A stretch of DNA of 64,000 nucleotides from Chlorops oryzae (taxonomy: Eukaryota > Arthropoda > Insecta > Diptera > Chloropidae), in the NCBI GenBank assembly GCA_020466095.1, contig CM035807.1:61757812-61821811 (forward strand), read 5' to 3'. Shown one piece after another: positions 1 to 10,066 of this stretch. The first letter of the stretch is position 1; every line of letters begins with the position of its first letter. Both the position numbers and the translations under genes were made by a program. Below the pieces are notes generated by a model that saw only the letters and a program-made list of their open reading frames with translations, made no database searches and was not told where the DNA came from.

Positions 1-440
1 GAATAGCCTTGGTGGCGAAGCACACAAAAACGCAGACGCATCCCTTAAGGAATGGAGCTGTTCGGACGGCGGAGCTTTTGATGTCGAACGGACCAGCGAA
101 GTCAACTCCAGTGTGGGTAAATGGAAGCGATAAAGTGGCTCTTTCTGCTGCCAATGCGGCCATCATCTGGGTTCTCAAGCGTTGTTTGTGGATCGCGCAT
201 GTGTGACAGCGGCTGATGCAGCTCTTAATCTTTTGTTTCCGACCCGGGACGTAGAACTGGTGGCGCACCATGCGATACATGAGTTGAGTACCACCATGCA
301 GCAGCATTTTATGCATGAAGTCCAGGTACAAACGACAGAATCGTGACGCGGCCGGCAAAATGATGTGATATTTTTCATCTGTAGTCAGATTGGCGTTGAT
401 CAGGCGACCGATCGGTTTAACTTCACTTAGTTCCAGATAT
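1..440 (-). pseudogene. BEL-A integrase, zinc-binding domain and start of the catalytic core
   Basis: One minus-strand frame is open from about 440 to the window edge. It reads a conserved Pao-type stretch ending in HIILPA, then LHGGTQLMYRMV, a CHTC pair (the H2C2 zinc-binding domain that precedes integrase) and THTGVDFAGPF, the first catalytic Asp block of the rve core. The remaining Asp and Glu residues fall outside the window. This domain joins cDNA to the target. The piece itself is open, but the element is broken elsewhere. Confidence 0.8.
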
Positions 441-1440
441 TCGAATGGATAGTGCATCGTTTGCGACATTAAGCTGAGCCGGTTGCGTGCGATATGCATT
501 TCGTCTTGTGAGAGGGTGAGTGTCGTTGGACTTGGCGCCAGCTCTTTGCGGGCTTGCTTGCAGAATCGCAACATGTACGCGGTTACTCGTTGCGCTTTAT
601 CGTATGAGGCAAATCGTGCTAGCAGCTCATCATTCTCGACGGTGATCGTAAGCACAGTCGTTTTGCGTTCTTCGATGATTTGGGCCGTTGGTGCTTCACT
701 TTGCGGCCATTCATCTGCCAATCTCGATAGCCATGGTGGTCCCTTCCACCAAAGCAGATTTCCGTGTAAATCCTGAGCCAAGGCTCTTCGTGTCCCCAAG
801 TCGGCCGGATTATCCTTTGATCGTACGTGGCGCCAAGGTGAATTGCCTACATTGGTCAAAATTTTCGATATTCGATTGGATACGTACGTTTTCCACGCGT
901 TGGCCGGTCGTTTCAGCCATGCGATCACGATGGAACTGTCCATCCATAGAAAGGTTTCATGTTGATGGATGCGCAGTTGACCAGTGACATTTTGTTATCA
1001 ATTTAGAATGTAGCACGGCGGCGCACAATTCGAGCCGGGGTAGACTGACTGTTTGAAGCGGAGCTACCTTCGACTTGGAAGTGAGCAAGTGAACATAGAT
1101 GTAGCCGCGATGTTCCACTCGTACAAAGATGGCGGCACAGTATGCTCGTTCGGACGCGTCACAAAATCCGTGAAGTTGGACCTCCGATTCAGGTTTATAT
1201 TGCAGCCATCGCGGGATCTGGATCTGCTCAATGAATGCCAGATCCGACACAAATGCATGTCAACGTTCTACCGCTTCATTGGTGACTCGTTCATCCCACG
1301 CGGTGCCCTCCAACCACAATTGCTGCATCAGCACCTTAGCTCGAATGATGATCGGAGTGAGCCATCCTGCCGGATCAAAAAGTTTCGCAGTATCGGATAG
1401 AATTCGCCTCTTGGTGGTGGCGGCGGTGGCGGATTGAGCA
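440..1440 (-). pseudogene. BEL-A RT C-terminus / RNase H-like (Pao A17 region), frameshifted
   Basis: The clearest piece is minus 957-1250. It reads [25 protein letters not shown] in pieces, followed by [19 protein letters not shown]. This HGFCDAS...SLPRLEL pattern is the signature of the Pao A17/RNase H-like region. Upstream (1250-1440, minus) a second frame shows LFDPAGWLTPIIIRAK, also typical of the family. Several frame changes and stops interrupt the stretch between 440 and 950. Confidence 0.75.
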
Positions 1441-1449
1441 CTTAAATTG

Positions 1450-2120
1450 TCAAAAAAGCAACCAGTTATTTGCGTCGCTTGCCGATTTAAATTTCAAGAA
1501 CTCTGCGTCTAAGAGATGTAAAGGCTCGACATCTTCCAGCAATTTCGAATGATTGGCTGTCAGCTTCCGCAGCGGAAATCCTGCGGAACTGACCTTGTGG
1601 ATTAGTTGCGATTTTGCCTGGCAGGCGTCTTCCAGTGAGTGTCCTCCAGCCAATACGTCGTCGACGTAGGTTTCTTGCCGTAGTATCGCGGCAGCTCGCG
1701 GAGCCTCCTGTTCAGCGTCACAAGCTAGCTGATGGAGCGTCCGTTTTGCTAAAAAAGGCGCACAATTTACGCCGAAAGTTACCGTTTTCAACTCGTAGTC
1801 TCGATCGGGGGCATTGACAGTTTCTCGAAAGACGATGCGCTGGAACGGTCAATCGTCTTCGTGGACCACAATCTGACGGTACATCTTCTCAATATCGCCA
1901 TTGAAAACGAAGCGATAGGTGCGCCAATTCAACAATAAGATGACCAAATCCGTTTGCAGCCCCGGTCCCCCGTTTGCAGCCCCGGTATGGAGGACGTCAT
2001 TGAGGGATTACGTGGACGTTGTTCTTTGCGATGCGTTGAAAACGACCCGCACCTTGGTTGTCGTGCTCTCAGGCTTCAGCGCTGCACGATGTGAAAGGTA
2101 AAATGAGAAGAAGTTGTTAT
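1450..2120 (-). pseudogene. BEL-A reverse transcriptase catalytic part, frameshifted
   Basis: Minus 1450-1791 reads FGVNCAPFLAKRTLHQLA and then ETYVDDVLAG, the RT active-site YVDD box, followed by the Pao-type region ending LHLLDAEFLKF. Upstream, between about 1800 and 2010, the frame is lost. A 17-bp unit repeated with a 20-bp period (1950-1966 and 1970-1986) lies in that interval and is enough by itself to shift the frame. Confidence 0.8.
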
Positions 2121-2870
2121 CTTTACAAATTTCGGATTCGGAGCATCTCTCCATGTGTCCGCACTTGAGATACTCGAGCAACACGGCGTTGTACGTGTCA
2201 CGCATGAGTGGCTGACGTGCGAGCCGTTGCTTTAAATTCCGGTATTGGTGAAGCGCTCCAAATCGAGAGGCACCTAGACGTACAGTGGATTTGGAAAATT
2301 CGCTTTTAAACGGCAGACGCACGATATAGCGGCCAGTTTTGTGGCGATAGGTCGTTTGAGCATATAGCTCGTCACAGTAAGCATCCTCCGGCGGAGGCTG
2401 AGGATGGATAGGAACTTCTTCCTGTTCCGAAAAGGATTTAAACAGCTCGTGGAGCCGTTCATGGTGATCTCCGGCGGAGACGGTGGTGGTGAAGGTGTGG
2501 AAATTTTCATCGGCGATGGGTCCACTTAGGTACCAGCCGAAAACTGAGTTGTGTACAAGCAGACTTCCACTAATATTTATGCGCATGCCGGCCAATACGA
2601 TCTTTGGCAAAAGATCAGATCCAATAATCATATCGATGCGGTTGGGCGATAACAAGTTTGGATCAGCTAAATCGAGCGACTCTACATCTTTCAGATTGAT
2701 ATTCGATATTTTCGATGCCAGTAGCCAATTTGTCAGTTTCGGCGGCACGACGGCATTGATGTTTTCGCCGAAGTCAGAGCGGGGCGATGCAAGCGTGTGT
2801 GAGCTCTCTCTCGCGATTTGGGTTTGCTGCCCGCCCATGGCAAATATATTACAAGTCATCGCGTATGCAG
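2008..2870 (-). pseudogene. BEL-A protease C-terminus and RT N-terminus
   Basis: The minus frame is open for about 290 codons. It contains DLADPNLLSPNRIDMIIGSD and the VFGWYLSGP motif (BEL aspartic protease/DUF1758 region). It continues into GRYIVRLPFKSEF and KVRVVFNASQ, the start of BEL RT. The first five codons of the open frame come from the Gypsy-A LTR, so the BEL sequence proper begins at 2870. It continues the protease begun at 8610 on the other side of Gypsy-A. Confidence 0.85.
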
Positions 2871-3433
2871 TGTAATGAGGTAACATTTTGGGACCAAACG
2901 AAAAATTTTAACCCATACATTTGTTCGTTTAATCATTATTTTTCTCCCTCCCGCACATTAGAAAGAAACGACAAGTGACAACGAGAGATGTTCTTCTATA
3001 TATTTTTTTCTCAAACTACTTTTTATGTCAGAAACGAATTTGTTTTGTTAGAATTATGATTGGTTATGTTTAAAATATATTATAAGAAAAAAAAAATGGA
3101 AAAAAATATATATTCAGAGATATAAGATTAAGAAGTAAGAAGAGGAACAAATGGTTTTTTTGAACAGCCAAGACACAGCGCCACTCTACGCCCCCTGGAA
3201 CAGTAGCCGGGACACAACAAGATCGATAGCCAAGTCACAGTACAAGTTTACGCCCCCTGGAACAGTAGCCATGACACAGCTACTACTATATCCGCGACAC
3301 AGCACCAATCCACCACAGGCACAAACCCGACTTCCACCGATCGAGCCAGGTTTCTGCACACGGCGTCAGTACACGCCTTTGACAGTGTGCACAAAAATAT
3401 GTAGAATTCTCATTTCGTTTAACATTTTGGACG

Positions 3434-3473
3434 AATATAAGCCACGGTTTTCGCAGCGAAGGGCATCTCAGTG
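3434..3473 (+). promoter_or_regulatory. Putative Gypsy-A LTR core promoter
   Basis: A TATA-like AATATAAG (3434-3441) lies about 33 bases upstream of TCTCAGTG (3466-3473), whose TCAGT matches the insect initiator. The spacing fits a pol II start at about 3470. This is inferred from motifs only. Confidence 0.5.
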
Positions 3474-3602
3474 TTCAGCTCACGGAGAGACCCAGTTGTG
3501 AAAACAAAAGTGTTTTATCCGATTGGGACCACTAAGCTGAACAGCACGGTAACCAGAGGTAAATAACATTCAGTTGTCTCTCAGGTTAGCCATATTTTTG
3601 GG

Positions 3603-3894
3603 AACTATTGTCTGGATGGTGTCAACCCCAGACAGTAGTTCGATTCACCCAGCCAGCTATTGATCAGGCGGTTCAACCCCTATCAGTAGACGACAATAGT
3701 CTTTGCATTGTCCGCCAGTTAATCCTCGCTATTTGTTGTCCCGGCGGTCCAACCCCGTTCAACAGTATAGACGAGTCGTAGCTATTCCCGCTAGCTCATT
3801 GTACAGGTGGTCCAACCCCGGTCAATGAACTAGGCAAAGTAGCCAGTCCCTACTAGTTGTTGTTCCGGCGGTCCAACCCCGTTCAACAGGTAGT
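3603..3894 (+). repeat. Array of five hairpins with covarying stems and a conserved loop
   Basis: Five consecutive inverted repeats share a loop close to YGGTYCAACC closed by GG/CC. Stems are at 3603-3615/3628-3640 (13 pairs, one G-U); 3657-3668/3679-3689; 3725-3744/3755-3775; 3791-3807/3818-3833; and 3852-3868/3879-3894. Arm sequences differ between units, but each left arm pairs with its own right arm. That pattern is expected for selected RNA structure rather than simple repeat drift. The units sit in the predicted transcript leader. Confidence 0.8.
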
Positions 3895-4258
3895 CGAGTC
3901 AGAAGCTAGAGAATAGACTACGCCATCGCCGAAAGTTCACCGATCGACACCCGACACGCGGCTTAGGGATACTGCCCGAGTTCCAATTATCGACACGGCA
4001 CCCACTGGGGAACGCACAAAACTTCGCTACGCTACCAGGATCTGGAGTAAGAGACGCCGACGCTACCGCTTCAACCATTGTAACTAGACATTAAGATTAT
4101 ATTAGGAGAGAAGAAACAAAAAATTGAATAAAGGAATTAAATTTACGATGTTCTAAATCATTATTGCGTATTGAACTACACTGAACACAGTTTCTGGTCT
4201 TGTAACGAACCCTGGATTGACTGAGTGATACCCCGGCTGAAAAAAAGATCGTTACAAG

Positions 4259-4276
4259 TGGCGCCCGAGCAGGGAC
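4259..4276 (+). other. Gypsy-A primer-binding site
   Basis: TGGCGCCCGAGCAGGGAC starts two bases after the 5' LTR. It differs at one position from the tRNA-Lys-type site familiar from retroviruses, so tRNA-Lys is the probable minus-strand primer. The tRNA identity is inferred. Confidence 0.7.
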
Positions 4277-4348
4277 CTAGCGATAAATCAAGGAATCGCT
4301 CACCGAAGAAAAACACAGTAAAACCACAGCGCAGAGAGAATCGATACG

Positions 4349-4822
4349 ATGGCACAAGAAAAAGTAATCATCAAGACACTAGAAACCAAATGGATTTCGA
4401 AGCTAAAGAAGGACGAAGTATCTGAATGTCTTGCTTCGTTTGGGCTAGACCCCCAAGGGACAGTAGATGAAAGGAAACAACGGCTTATGTCTTTCATAAA
4501 TGCCCACATGGAGGATCCAGTTATCAGCACTAAGGTACAGGAGCTTGAGGTACGCTTCACGAGGAGCCCTTCTCCATTACCGCCAACCAAAACATGCGAG
4601 ACAGGAAAGACAAGCGATACAGGAAAACCGAGCAAGAGAGGTACAGGCACGACAATGCTAGACGAGGCGAGAGCATGGAGTACCGGCACTCACGAAAAGG
4701 TCACCCAAGCACCGATCCAACACGAGTATCCCCAGACCAGCCTGAAGGACGACATGGCCTGGAAAGCCCATGGCTACCAACACCAACCAACTAGCAACAC
4801 ACCTGTGAGGACATACCGCTAG
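4349..4822 (+). pseudogene. Gypsy-A Gag, N-terminal part
   Basis: The ATG at 4349 opens 157 codons (MAQEKVIIKTLETKW...). The middle (FGLDPQGTVDERKQRLMSF) looks like a SAP-type helix pair, seen in some insect Gypsy Gag proteins. The frame ends at TAG 4820-4822. The Gag matrix/capsid reading continues in another frame just downstream, past an eight-A run near 4864, so an indel has broken the gene. Confidence 0.7.
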
Positions 4823-5526
4823 CATAATCGACCAGGTACGGAAATGGTCGATCCGATTCGATGGAAAAAAAAGATGCCATCGAATTCATTGACAGGATCG
4901 AGGAACTTGCTGGAGTTTACGATATTCCCCTACAGTACCTGCCGAAGGCGATGCCCGAATTCTTACGAGACTATGCACTATCATGGCTGAGGAATAATAG
5001 GCAAGAATTTTCCGACTGGCCGACGTTCAAAATGGAATTTTTAAAGTTCTTTTTACCCTAGCGGTATCTAGAACGATTAGAGGACGAAATCAAAGCCAGA
5101 AAGCAACGCGCAGGGGAAACCTTTAAAGAGTATATCACCAGCATCCAAGCGATCATGAGACCTGTCGACTTTACCGAAGAGAAGCGTCTGGACATCATTT
5201 TCCGAAACAGCCGGTGGGAGTATCAACTATTTATTAAACGGCGAGAGTTCAGCACATTGAGCGACCTAACCGAACTGGCTTGCGAACGAGAAATAATCGA
5301 GACAGAGAACTACACCAGGGCTGAATCTAGCAGCAGTGACGAAACCAGGGTTCAAACGATGGATATGGCCCCAAAGCAAGTTTGTTATCGATGTGGGGAA
5401 ACAGGACACATGCGAGCAAACTGCAAAAACCCCCAGCAGTTGTTTTGCTGGGTATGCAGGAAGAAAAATATCAGGGCGGTGGAGTGCTACCGGAAGGCAC
5501 CGGAAAACCCCGGAGGAGTCCACTAA
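4823..5526 (+). pseudogene. Gypsy-A Gag capsid and nucleocapsid, one in-frame TAG
   Basis: The second Gag piece reads KDAIEFIDRIEELAGVY, LRDYALSWLRNNR and FKMEFLKFFLP, a retrotransposon Gag capsid pattern. It meets TAG at 5059-5061, then continues in the same frame (RYLERLEDEIKARKQ...). It ends with the zinc knuckle CYRCGETGHMRANC and a damaged second one, CWVCRKKNIRAVEC, in which the His is missing. The stop at 5526 follows. The protein would bind genomic RNA in the particle. Confidence 0.75.
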
Positions 5527-7022
5527 AAGCAAGGCCTAGTGAAAACTCCCCGCAACGCGCCTTGCCCCCCACCAAACTCTTACAGTATAATGAACTACTA
5601 TATGCCCAGGTCCAACTCAGGGACCACCAACACATCGCGACTGTAGACACAGGAGCCTCCCGAAGCGTCATCAGCACCGAAGTGGCGGCCAAACTAGGAT
5701 CGCAAGGAACTTTCAGAAACAGTATAACCAACGTACGCATGGCAGACGGATCAGTACAAACCGTGGAAATGACCTTTACCATCACCGTACAGCTGGGGTC
5801 ATACAAAGCAGACATCACGTTCGTTGTCCTACCAACCACTTTGGATGGAGTAATTCTGGGAATGGACTTCCTGAGCAGGGCTGGAACACAAGTAACAATA
5901 GGAGGACATTCGGCGTGGATTACCCAGCAAGCCGACGTCCACAGAACAGACTCAGAAGGCACCACCAACATTCTACTCACCCACGCGGAGACTAGCACCA
6001 CCAAAACCATTCCCGACACAAAAAAACAATTCCTCGCACAAGAATTAGCAGAACTCGCAGACATCCGAGGTCCATCTAATAGCACCAAGCATGAAATCAT
6101 CATGAAGGATACCAGGCCCTTCAAGCAGCAACATCAGCAGCAGCAACATTAGCAACAGCAACAGCAACTACAGCAACAACCAAAATTGGTACAGCATCCA
6201 ACAGCAGTGCCATCACAGCAACACCAACAAACACATATGATTGCGATTCCGCAGCAACAGTTGGAGCCGCAACAACAACAAGCAATACCACAACCACAAA
6301 TATCGCCAGTTGCGATACCGACTTCACCCATACTCGAACAGCCGCCATCGACAACACCATCACTGGGTCAACCGCATCAGACGTTCCATCAAGCACCACA
6401 GCCATCCCCTGCTGGCCGGGGACCTCAACAGGCATATGCGCCTCAATCGCAACCAGAAACATGTCAGATCACGTGCCCACTCATGTATCCTATGCCGAAT
6501 CCATATTATCCGACGGCGCCACAGCATCCACAGCAAACGCAACCATTCCATTCTCATTTGCTCGCCCCCTGTTTCTTTCTTCTCCTAACATTTACTTACA
6601 AAATAATGGAAACCCCTAACGTTGACAGGTTCGCCAAAGCAAGGGTGCGCTTGCTGAATGCCTATCACCGGACAGAGGCGCAACAGAAGCAGACGGTCTT
6701 CTTGAAGAGACACCCTCTGTTCCCAAAGAAGGCACCCACTACACCGTTGTTACGCCTGACGGCCCTGCCCGCGGATGAAAACCCCACCAGCCGGGAACTC
6801 TTTGGAAGTAACCCGAGCCCAGGTACCTCGCTGCCGAGCCAGCGGAAACGACCGGCCGCCAGAATACCCACCGAGCCAGGCCCATGCCAACGTAAGGCCA
6901 GCCGGCCAAGAATGGTGACCTCAAAATTCATGACCGCCCGGGAGGACGATATCCTCCAAATTCCCCTCGACGAAGACGAATTCCTGGAAGACACCAGTAA
7001 TGAGCAGATACGGGAAATCTAA
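5382..7022 (+). pseudogene. Gypsy-A protease fused in frame to a Gln/Pro-rich C-terminal frame
   Basis: One reading frame runs from about 5382 to 7022 with a single TAG at 6150-6152. First comes a retropepsin: TVDTGASRSVIS, later VILGMDFLSRAG. Next is the stretch that normally leads into RT (RGPSNSTKHEIIMKDTRPFK), which breaks off at about 6126. A CAG/CAA run follows, with the TAG looking like one CAG changed to TAG, then about 130 Gln/Pro-rich residues. The last ~140 residues are basic then acidic and end NEQIREI. The frame overlaps gag by 145 bp in the -1 phase. No RT motif is present. I do not recognise the C-terminal part. Confidence 0.7.
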
Positions 7023-7185
7023 AACATCCCTAAGGGCACGGTGGGAAGAAAGGCGTGCGCTTTCCCAGAAACGGGAGCGGATCCGCTGCACTAAGACCAT
7101 TGAGGGCCAGCGGTATCGTTTCACAGTGACCAGGGAAGGTAACGTGACTCATTTCAAACTTTCCCCAAGTAGGGAGGGGATGTAA
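7000..7185 (+). CDS. Small basic reading frame at the 3' end of Gypsy-A
   Basis: An ATG at 7000 opens 61 codons (MSRYGKSKTSLRARWEERRA...), overlapping the end of the Gln-rich frame and running over the purine tract into the first bases of the 3' LTR. It is strongly Arg/Lys-rich, with a TIEGQRYRFTVTREGNVTHF stretch. It may be a relic of a 3' ORF or of pol. No family is recognised, and a chance frame cannot be excluded. Confidence 0.3.
   Translation: MSRYGKSKTSLRARWEERRALSQKRERIRCTKTIEGQRYRFTVTREGNVTHFKLSPSREGM
7171..7180 (+). other. Gypsy-A polypurine tract
   Basis: AGGGAGGGGA lies directly before the 3' LTR start TGTAATG, the normal position of the plus-strand primer. Confidence 0.8.
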
Positions 7186-8565
7186 TGAGGTAAATTTTGG
7201 GACCAAACGAAAAATTTTAACCCATACATTTGTTCGTTTAATCATTATTTTTCTCCCTCCCGCACATTAGAAAGAAACGACAAGTGACAACGAGAGATGT
7301 TCTTCTATATATTTTTTTTTCAAACTACTTTTTATGTCAGAAACGAATTTGTTTTGTTAGAATTATGATTCGTTATGTTTAAAATATATTATAAGAAAAA
7401 AAAAATGGAAAAAAAAATATATTCAGAGATATAAGATTAAGAAGTAAGAAGAGGAACAAATGGTTTTTTTGAACAGCCAAGACACAGCGCCACTCTACGC
7501 CCCCTGGAACAGTAGCCGGGACGCAACAAGATCGATAGCCAAGTCACAGTACCAGTTTACGCCCCCTGGAACAGTAGCCATGACATAGCTACTACTATAT
7601 CCGCGACACAGCACCAATCCACCACAGGCACAAACCCGTTTTCCACCGATCGAGCCAGGTTTCTGCACACGGCGTCAGTACACGCCTTTGACAGTGTGCA
7701 CAAAAATATGTAGAATTCTCATTTCGTTTAACATTTTGGACGAATATAAGCCACGGTTTTCGCAGCGAAGGGCATCTCAGTGTTCAGCTCACGGAGAGAC
7801 CCAGTTGTGAAAACAAAAGTGTTTTATCCGATTGGGACCACTAAGCTGAACAGCACGGTAACCAGAGGTAAATAACATTCAGTTGTCTCTCAGGTTAGCC
7901 ATATTTTTGGGAACTATTGTCTGGATGGTGTCAACCCCAGACAGTAGTTCGATTCACCCAGCCAGCTATTGATCAGGCGGTTCAACCCCTATCAGTAGAG
8001 GACAATAGTCTTTGCATTGTCCGCCAGTTAATCCTCGCTATTTGTTGTCCCGGCGGTCCAACCCCGTTCAACAGTATAGACGAGTCGTAGCTATTCCCGC
8101 TAGCTCATTGTACAGGTGGTCCAACCCCGGTCAATGAACTAGGCAAAGTAGCCAGTCCCTACTAGTTGTTGTTCCGGCGGTCCAACCCCGTTCAACAGGT
8201 AGTCGAGTCAGAAGCTAGAGAATAGACTACGCCATCGCCGAAAGTTCACCGATCGACACCCGACACGCGGCTTAGGGATACTGCCCGAGTTCCAATTATC
8301 GACACGGCACCCACTGGGGAACGCACAAAACTTCGCTACGCTACCAGGATCTGGAGTAAGAGACGCCGACGCTACCGCTTCAACCATTCTAACTAGACAC
8401 TAAGATTATGTTAGGAGAGAAGAAACAAAAAATTGAATAAAGGAATTAAATTTACGATGTTCTAAATCATTATTGCGTATTGAACTACACTGAACACAGT
8501 TTCTGGTCTTGTAACGAACCCTGGATTGACTGAGTGATACCCCGGCTCAAAAAAAGATCGTTACA
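7181..8565 (+). repeat. Gypsy-A 3' LTR
   Basis: Near-identical copy of 2871-4256, shifted by 4309-4310 bp. It starts after the purine tract at 7171-7180 and ends at 8565, next to the duplicated GCAG. The hairpin array is repeated here at about 7912-8203. One stem base (3691-3692 region) differs between the copies. Confidence 0.92.
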
Positions 8566-8981
8566 GCAGGCAAATCTAGTTGGAGTTGAATCCGTTCCAT
8601 TATGAATGTTCAATGTGAGCCCTGATCCAAGAGTGCCCGCACCAGATATCGTTCTCCTTGATGTACAATATGGGCTAGAGCCGTCGGCAATAGCACTTGA
8701 TGTTGGCTGGTGGCCACATGCGCATGTGCATTAGAAGAAGCACCACTGTTAGCTGCCACAGTGGTAATCATCTTCGTCTGTTTTGCGGAAGCCTGCACGG
8801 ATTGGCTCGTCGTCGACGGGCCGGACACCTGGTTAGACTGAAAAGATGAAAGTGAATTATTCTGGGCTGACCTTGAGTTAGGATAATGGAGCAGGGTATT
8901 GTGTGCTTCTTGCATTTCGCGCAGCGGAATGTGCTTGGGCAATGGGCCTTCAGGTGATTGGCAGCAAGGCAGTTGAGACAT
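8566..8981 (-). pseudogene. BEL-A Gag C-terminus and protease active site
   Basis: Minus 8610-8981 gives a Ser/Thr/Gln-rich linker followed by a BEL protease start ending in VRALLDQGSH, the DQGS form of the aspartic-protease motif usual in BEL elements. The frame is cut at 8566 by the Gypsy-A insertion, and the rest of the protease is at 2870 and below. Confidence 0.75.
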
Positions 8982-10066
8982 CTGTTATGTTTCGAGATGA
9001 ATTGGATTCGATCGTCGACCGAGAGTCCCAGGAACGTGTCACATTGTCGCAGTCGAAGATTGCCATTGCATAATGCGCAAGAAACCTTATTTTTCCCTCG
9101 GTATGGAACACGTAGGCCAAAGGAGTCACTGGGCTAGAAGAGAGAACGGGGGCCTTAACTTTGGTGAAGCTGGCGAGGCGTTCAACGACTTCGAAACGGT
9201 TGCTGAGAAACTTGTTCATCTGCTCCCATGTTGGCAGCTCTCGATGCGTCGAAAGTGGCTACTCCCTACGGGCGATCGTGGTAGCTGGCAGTCAACTGGA
9301 ACAGAAATGGACTAACATCGCGCCCCAGAAATCGGTAACACCTTGACTCTTCATCATGGCAATGCAATCGTTGACGGTGTTTTGGATCTTCAGAATTCCT
9401 TCACTAGTTTCTTCTTCAATTGCTGGCAGATCAGTGTTTTCAGCTGATGGTCGATGAGGATGCGCTTGTTTTCGTAGCGCGCTTTGAGAGCCTTCCACGC
9501 CGGCGTAAAATTGGTTCCAACGAGCGGGTATCCTTGCACAATTGCCCCGGCGGGGCCTGTTGTCTTATTTCGGAGATGGAACAATTTTTTTACGGGTGGA
9601 CATCGGTGATTATTCACGTATACGGCAGCGAACATGTCGCGGAACGCTGGCCATTTGTTGTATCTACCGGAAAAGGTCATGACATCACACGGGGGCACCC
9701 TATATAGTCATCAGATTCCGGTTGATCGATTTGGTGCGGCGCATGGGTACTGGATAATGGCAGCGTCTCGATGCTCATTAGTTTTATCATTTCTTGTAGA
9801 TGTGCCTTGGTCTGGAGGTACGTATTACGACAGGGCATTAGGGTGCATTGGAGCGTTGCATACGCTTCGGCATTCGCTTCGGCATTCGCGCCTTCAGCTG
9901 TTCGAGCGACTTGGAAGGCATTCTTGGCAGTCTGCCAATAAGAATCGATTTCTTCTATCTTGAAGTACAGCAAAGATTCAGTTTGATTCGCCGCATCACC
10001 GATGGATCAATCCTTGCATACTTGCACTAGATCTTTGGCTGCTTCTATAAAACTGGGAGGCGCCAT
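8982..10066 (-). pseudogene. BEL-A Gag (DUF1759-like), several frameshifts
   Basis: A likely Gag start is the minus-strand ATG at 10066 (MAPPSFIEAAKDL), broken after 19 codons. Minus 9677-9973 (IEEIDSYWQTAKNAF) and 9390-9698 (FSGRYNKWPAFRDMFAAVY) are two frames of one Gag. The FSGxxxxWPxFRDMF motif is characteristic of the DUF1759 Gag domain. At least three frame changes separate the pieces. Confidence 0.7.

Larger units (their letters stand above)
2871..4256 (+). repeat. Gypsy-A 5' LTR
   Basis: The LTR begins TGTAATGAGG and ends CGTTACA, directly before the primer-binding site. It contains a TATA-like/initiator promoter near 3434-3473, five tandem hairpins at 3603-3894 and an AATAAA signal near 4123. 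If transcription starts near 3470, the hairpins lie in the 5' leader of the genomic RNA and, through the 3' copy, in its 3' R region. Short reading frames inside it are incidental. Confidence 0.92.
2871..8565 (+). mobile_element. Gypsy-A: LTR retrotransposon lacking RT and integrase
   Basis: LTRs of 1386 bp (2871-4256) and 1385 bp (7181-8565) start TGTAATGAGG and end GATCGTTACA. They are flanked by the 4-bp duplication GCAG (2867-2870 and 8566-8569). The internal part (4257-7180, about 2.9 kb) has a primer-binding site, gag with two zinc knuckles, an aspartic protease, then a Gln-rich frame where RT would begin, and a purine tract before the 3' LTR. RT, RNase H and integrase are absent. By eye the LTRs differ at roughly 14 sites (about 1%), implying recent movement with enzymes supplied by another element. 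Confidence 0.92.

Noticed and set aside
3151..3501. 116-codon plus frame
   Set aside because: It lies inside the Gypsy-A LTR and has frame-changing differences in the other LTR.
3603..3894. Conserved short repeats with variable spacers, CRISPR-like at first sight
   Set aside because: The variable parts are complementary arms of hairpins, and the setting is an LTR.
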